The position numbers and the translations under genes are program-made. A DNA stretch of 6,822 nucleotides from contig QHVX01000196.1 of assembly GCA_003222375.1 (NCBI GenBank), positions 1 through 6,822 of the forward strand, given 5' to 3'. Position 1 is the stretch's first letter. Each line of letters starts with the position of its first letter. Source of the stretch: Acidobacteriota bacterium (GTDB taxonomy: Bacteria; Acidobacteriota; Thermoanaerobaculia; Gp7-AA8). The notes under the pieces were generated by a model that saw only the letters and a program-made list of their open reading frames with translations, was not told the origin of the DNA and made no database searches. This document shows positions 4,939-6,822 of this stretch, piece by piece.

Positions 4939-6711
4939 ATGCAGCGAATTGCGGTGGCCCTTCTGATGATCGCCTTGCCGGCTTTTGCACAAAGCGACGA
5001 CATCGCCGCCGCGCGGGCGGTCTTCGACGCCAACATCAACGCGATCAGGCAGCGGAATCTCGACGCCTATCTTTCTTACTACCTGCACTCGCCGCTGCTC
5101 GTGCGCGGCGGTCCGACCGGATTCACAACCGGCTACGACGAATTCGCGAAGGCGCGCGGTCCGTGGCCCGATGCCATCGAAGCCAGCGACATCCATCTCA
5201 CGCAATTGCAGCCGGGTCTCGTTTACGGCACTTATCGCTATCGCGTCCGCTACACGGGCGCCGACGAGCACTCCGGGATCTCTGAGCGCCTCTTCGTGAA
5301 AACGCCCGACGGATGGAAGATCGCCGTGACCGGCGCGGTCGACGCCCCGCCCGGCACGCCCGCCCCGCCGCGCGCGCTGGCCGGCGCGACGTTGATCGAC
5401 GGCCGCGGCAGCGCTCCGGTCGCGAACGCGAACGTCATCCTGCGCGACGGCAAGATCGATTGCGCGGGAACAGCGGCGCAATGTCCCGTGCCCGAAGGCA
5501 TCGACGTCACGAACGTGAGCGGAATGTGGATCACGCCCGGCCTCATCGACGCGCATGTTCATTTTTCGCAGACCGGGTGGGCGGATGGGCGGCCGGACTC
5601 GCTCGATGTGCGCGCAAAGCATCCGTACGAGGATCTCGAGGCCGATTTGAAGATCCATCCCGAACGCTACGGAAAGTCGTACGTCTGCTCGGGCGTCACA
5701 TCGGTCTTCGACGTCGGCGGCTATCCGTGGACGATGCACCTCCACGATCGATTCGAGAACGACACGCGCGTGCCGCACGTCGTGGCGGCAGGTCCGCTGA
5801 TGTCGACGCTCGATCACTGGTTGAATCTCCCGGCCGAGCGGCAGTTCATCGTTCTGAAGGATGCCGAGTCGGCGCGGAATGGAGTGCGCTATCTCGCATC
5901 GCAAGGTTCGAAAGCGGTGAAGGTGTGGTTCATCGTCAATCAACAGCTTCCCGTGGAGTCGTCGGCGCCGGCGGTGATGGCCGCCGGTGAAGAAGCGCGG
6001 AAATATAAGCTTCCGCTTATCGTTCATGCTACCGGCCTAACAGAAGCGAAGGCCGCGCTGCGAGCCGGCGCCAACGTTCTGGTCCACAGCGTCGAGGACG
6101 TTCCCGTCGATCAGGAGTTCCTCGACCTCGCGAAGAAAAACGGGACGATTCTCATTCCGACGCTGACGGTTATCGACGGCTACGTCCGGATGTATCACGG
6201 CGTCGTCGATCGCAAGGCGCCGGCAGTCGACGACCCGAACGGCTGCGTCGATCGCGAGACGCTCGCGAAGGTCGCCGAAACCGCCACCGTCGATCCGTCC
6301 CTCGTCGACCCCAGTCGGATGGCGGCGCGCGAACAACGTGCGGAACGTTTTCGCCGCGTCACGCGCGCGAACCTCAGGACGCTCGTCAATGCCGGCATTC
6401 CGATCGCGACCGGGACCGACGCCGGGAATCCGCTGACGCTCCACGGTCCTGCGATTTATGCCGAAATGGAGGCCATGCAGGCCTCGGGAATGACGCCGAT
6501 GCAGGTCATCGTCGCCTCGACCGCCACGGCCAGCCGCGCGATGGGACTCGACAAACACGTTGGAACAATCGAGAAGGGGAAGGATGCCGACCTCGTCCTC
6601 ACGGCAACCGACCCATCGCTCGATGTCGCGAACTTCCGTAGAATCCGATACGTTGTTCGCTCCGGGGTCGTTCGCAACACGACCGATCTCCACGCGCTGG
6701 CGCAACCATGA
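4939..6711 (+). CDS. Exported amidohydrolase with N-terminal NTF2-like domain
   Basis: The 590-residue product starts with a signal peptide (MQRIAVALLMIALPAFA, cleavage before QS), so it acts outside the cytoplasm. Residues about 20-135 resemble an NTF2/SnoaL/DUF4440-type domain (AAARAVFDANINAIRQRNLD, ERLFVKTPDGWKIA). A Pro/Ala linker leads to an amidohydrolase-superfamily domain (about 147-580) of the imidazolonepropionase/Xaa-Pro dipeptidase-like group: ATLIDGRG, DAHVHF (H206, H208), the likely carboxylated lysine K328 in KAVKVWF, H363 in LIVHATG, H383 in VLVHSVED and D494 in IATGTDAGNP. All binuclear metal ligands are thus present and the enzyme should hydrolyse an amide or peptide bond. 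Its substrate is unknown; dipeptides are a fair guess. GTIEKGKDADLV near the C terminus is the usual beta-sandwich signature. A GTG at 4933 is an alternative start; the ATG at 4939 gives a cleaner signal peptide. It is divergent from PilZ. Confidence 0.9.
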   Translation: MQRIAVALLMIALPAFAQSDDIAAARAVFDANINAIRQRNLDAYLSYYLHSPLLVRGGPTGFTTGYDEFAKARGPWPDAIEASDIHLTQLQPGLVYGTYRYRVRYTGADEHSGISERLFVKTPDGWKIAVTGAVDAPPGTPAPPRALAGATLIDGRGSAPVANANVILRDGKIDCAGTAAQCPVPEGIDVTNVSGMWITPGLIDAHVHFSQTGWADGRPDSLDVRAKHPYEDLEADLKIHPERYGKSYVCSGVTSVFDVGGYPWTMHLHDRFENDTRVPHVVAAGPLMSTLDHWLNLPAERQFIVLKDAESARNGVRYLASQGSKAVKVWFIVNQQLPVESSAPAVMAAGEEARKYKLPLIVHATGLTEAKAALRAGANVLVHSVEDVPVDQEFLDLAKKNGTILIPTLTVIDGYVRMYHGVVDRKAPAVDDPNGCVDRETLAKVAETATVDPSLVDPSRMAAREQRAERFRRVTRANLRTLVNAGIPIATGTDAGNPLTLHGPAIYAEMEAMQASGMTPMQVIVASTATASRAMGLDKHVGTIEKGKDADLVLTATDPSLDVANFRRIRYVVRSGVVRNTTDLHALAQP

Positions 6712-6822
6712 CCGACGAAAAATCCGACGAACGATCCGACGAGGCGCGGCAGAACTTCGAGTTTTTCAGCAACGAGTACGCGCAGGCGCTCCATGCCTTC
6801 AAGGCCATCGAGGATCAGTCGA
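6708..6822 (+). CDS. Unidentified protein, N-terminal part (cut by right edge)
   Basis: An ATG at 6708 overlaps the amidohydrolase stop as ATGA, the usual sign of a translationally coupled operon partner. Thirty-eight codons are visible before the edge. The product starts with a hydrophilic, Asp/Glu-rich stretch (MTDEKSDERSDEARQ) and continues with FEFFSNEYAQALHAFKAIED, which looks alpha-helical. There is no signal peptide or membrane segment in the visible part. I do not recognise the family. The absence of stops and the overlap support a real gene; its job cannot be told. Confidence 0.65.
   Translation, partial: MTDEKSDERSDEARQNFEFFSNEYAQALHAFKAIEDQS

Noticed and set aside
4444..6027. Long minus-strand ORF of 527 codons
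   Set aside because: It lies opposite the amidohydrolase and crosses the PilZ gene. It is Arg/His-rich without any recognisable domain, which is typical of shadow frames in GC-rich DNA.

Overview
The window looks like chromosomal DNA of a GC-rich bacterium, most probably an Acidobacteriota member. The best taxonomic clue is the secreted von Willebrand-type protein at 797-2455, whose two conserved blocks match the VWFA-related family that is largely confined to that phylum. A LolD-type ATPase points to an outer membrane. There are no mobile elements, rRNA or tRNA genes, or CRISPR arrays, and no gene-free stretch longer than about 60 bases.

Six genes run leftward, closely packed, from 4907 to the left edge. 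In transcription order they are: a PilZ-domain protein with an apparent 1-nt frameshift (4907-4229); a thioredoxin-fold/TPR protein (4202-3621); an YfcE-like metallophosphoesterase (about 3624-3179); a LolD-like ABC ATPase (3137-2484); the VWFA protein (2455-797); and the N-terminal third of a ClpC-type AAA+ unfoldase (734 to the edge). Spacers are 62 nt or less, so read-through is likely. TAGAAT/GATAAT-like boxes upstream of lolD and clpC suggest internal promoters. Rightward from 4939 lie a secreted amidohydrolase with an NTF2-like N-terminal domain and, overlapping its stop by ATGA, the start of an unidentified gene cut by the right edge.

The most notable finding is that the thioredoxin-like gene appears to encode a selenoprotein. 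A conventional reading stops at an in-frame TGA (4088-4086), and the downstream part would then be called as a truncated 139-codon gene. The full frame starts at an ATG at 4202 behind a strong GGAGGT. Its TGA sits exactly where the first cysteine of a thioredoxin CxxC motif belongs, giving U-S-G-C. A perfect 6-bp stem with a UGGAA loop begins 16 nt after the TGA, which fits the bacterial SECIS rules. If right, the cell must carry selA, selB, selC and selD elsewhere.

Other points of interest are a heptamer-based inverted repeat that holds the start codon and encodes the signal-peptide core of the VWFA protein, two apparent single-base frameshifts (PilZ and metallophosphoesterase), overlapping divergent -10 boxes that leave the amidohydrolase mRNA nearly leaderless, and a 9-mer (GCCTAACAG) that occurs three times on one strand. 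A functional link between the leftward genes is not evident: envelope lipoprotein traffic, redox, phosphoesterase, putative c-di-GMP response and proteolysis look like a housekeeping cluster rather than one pathway.
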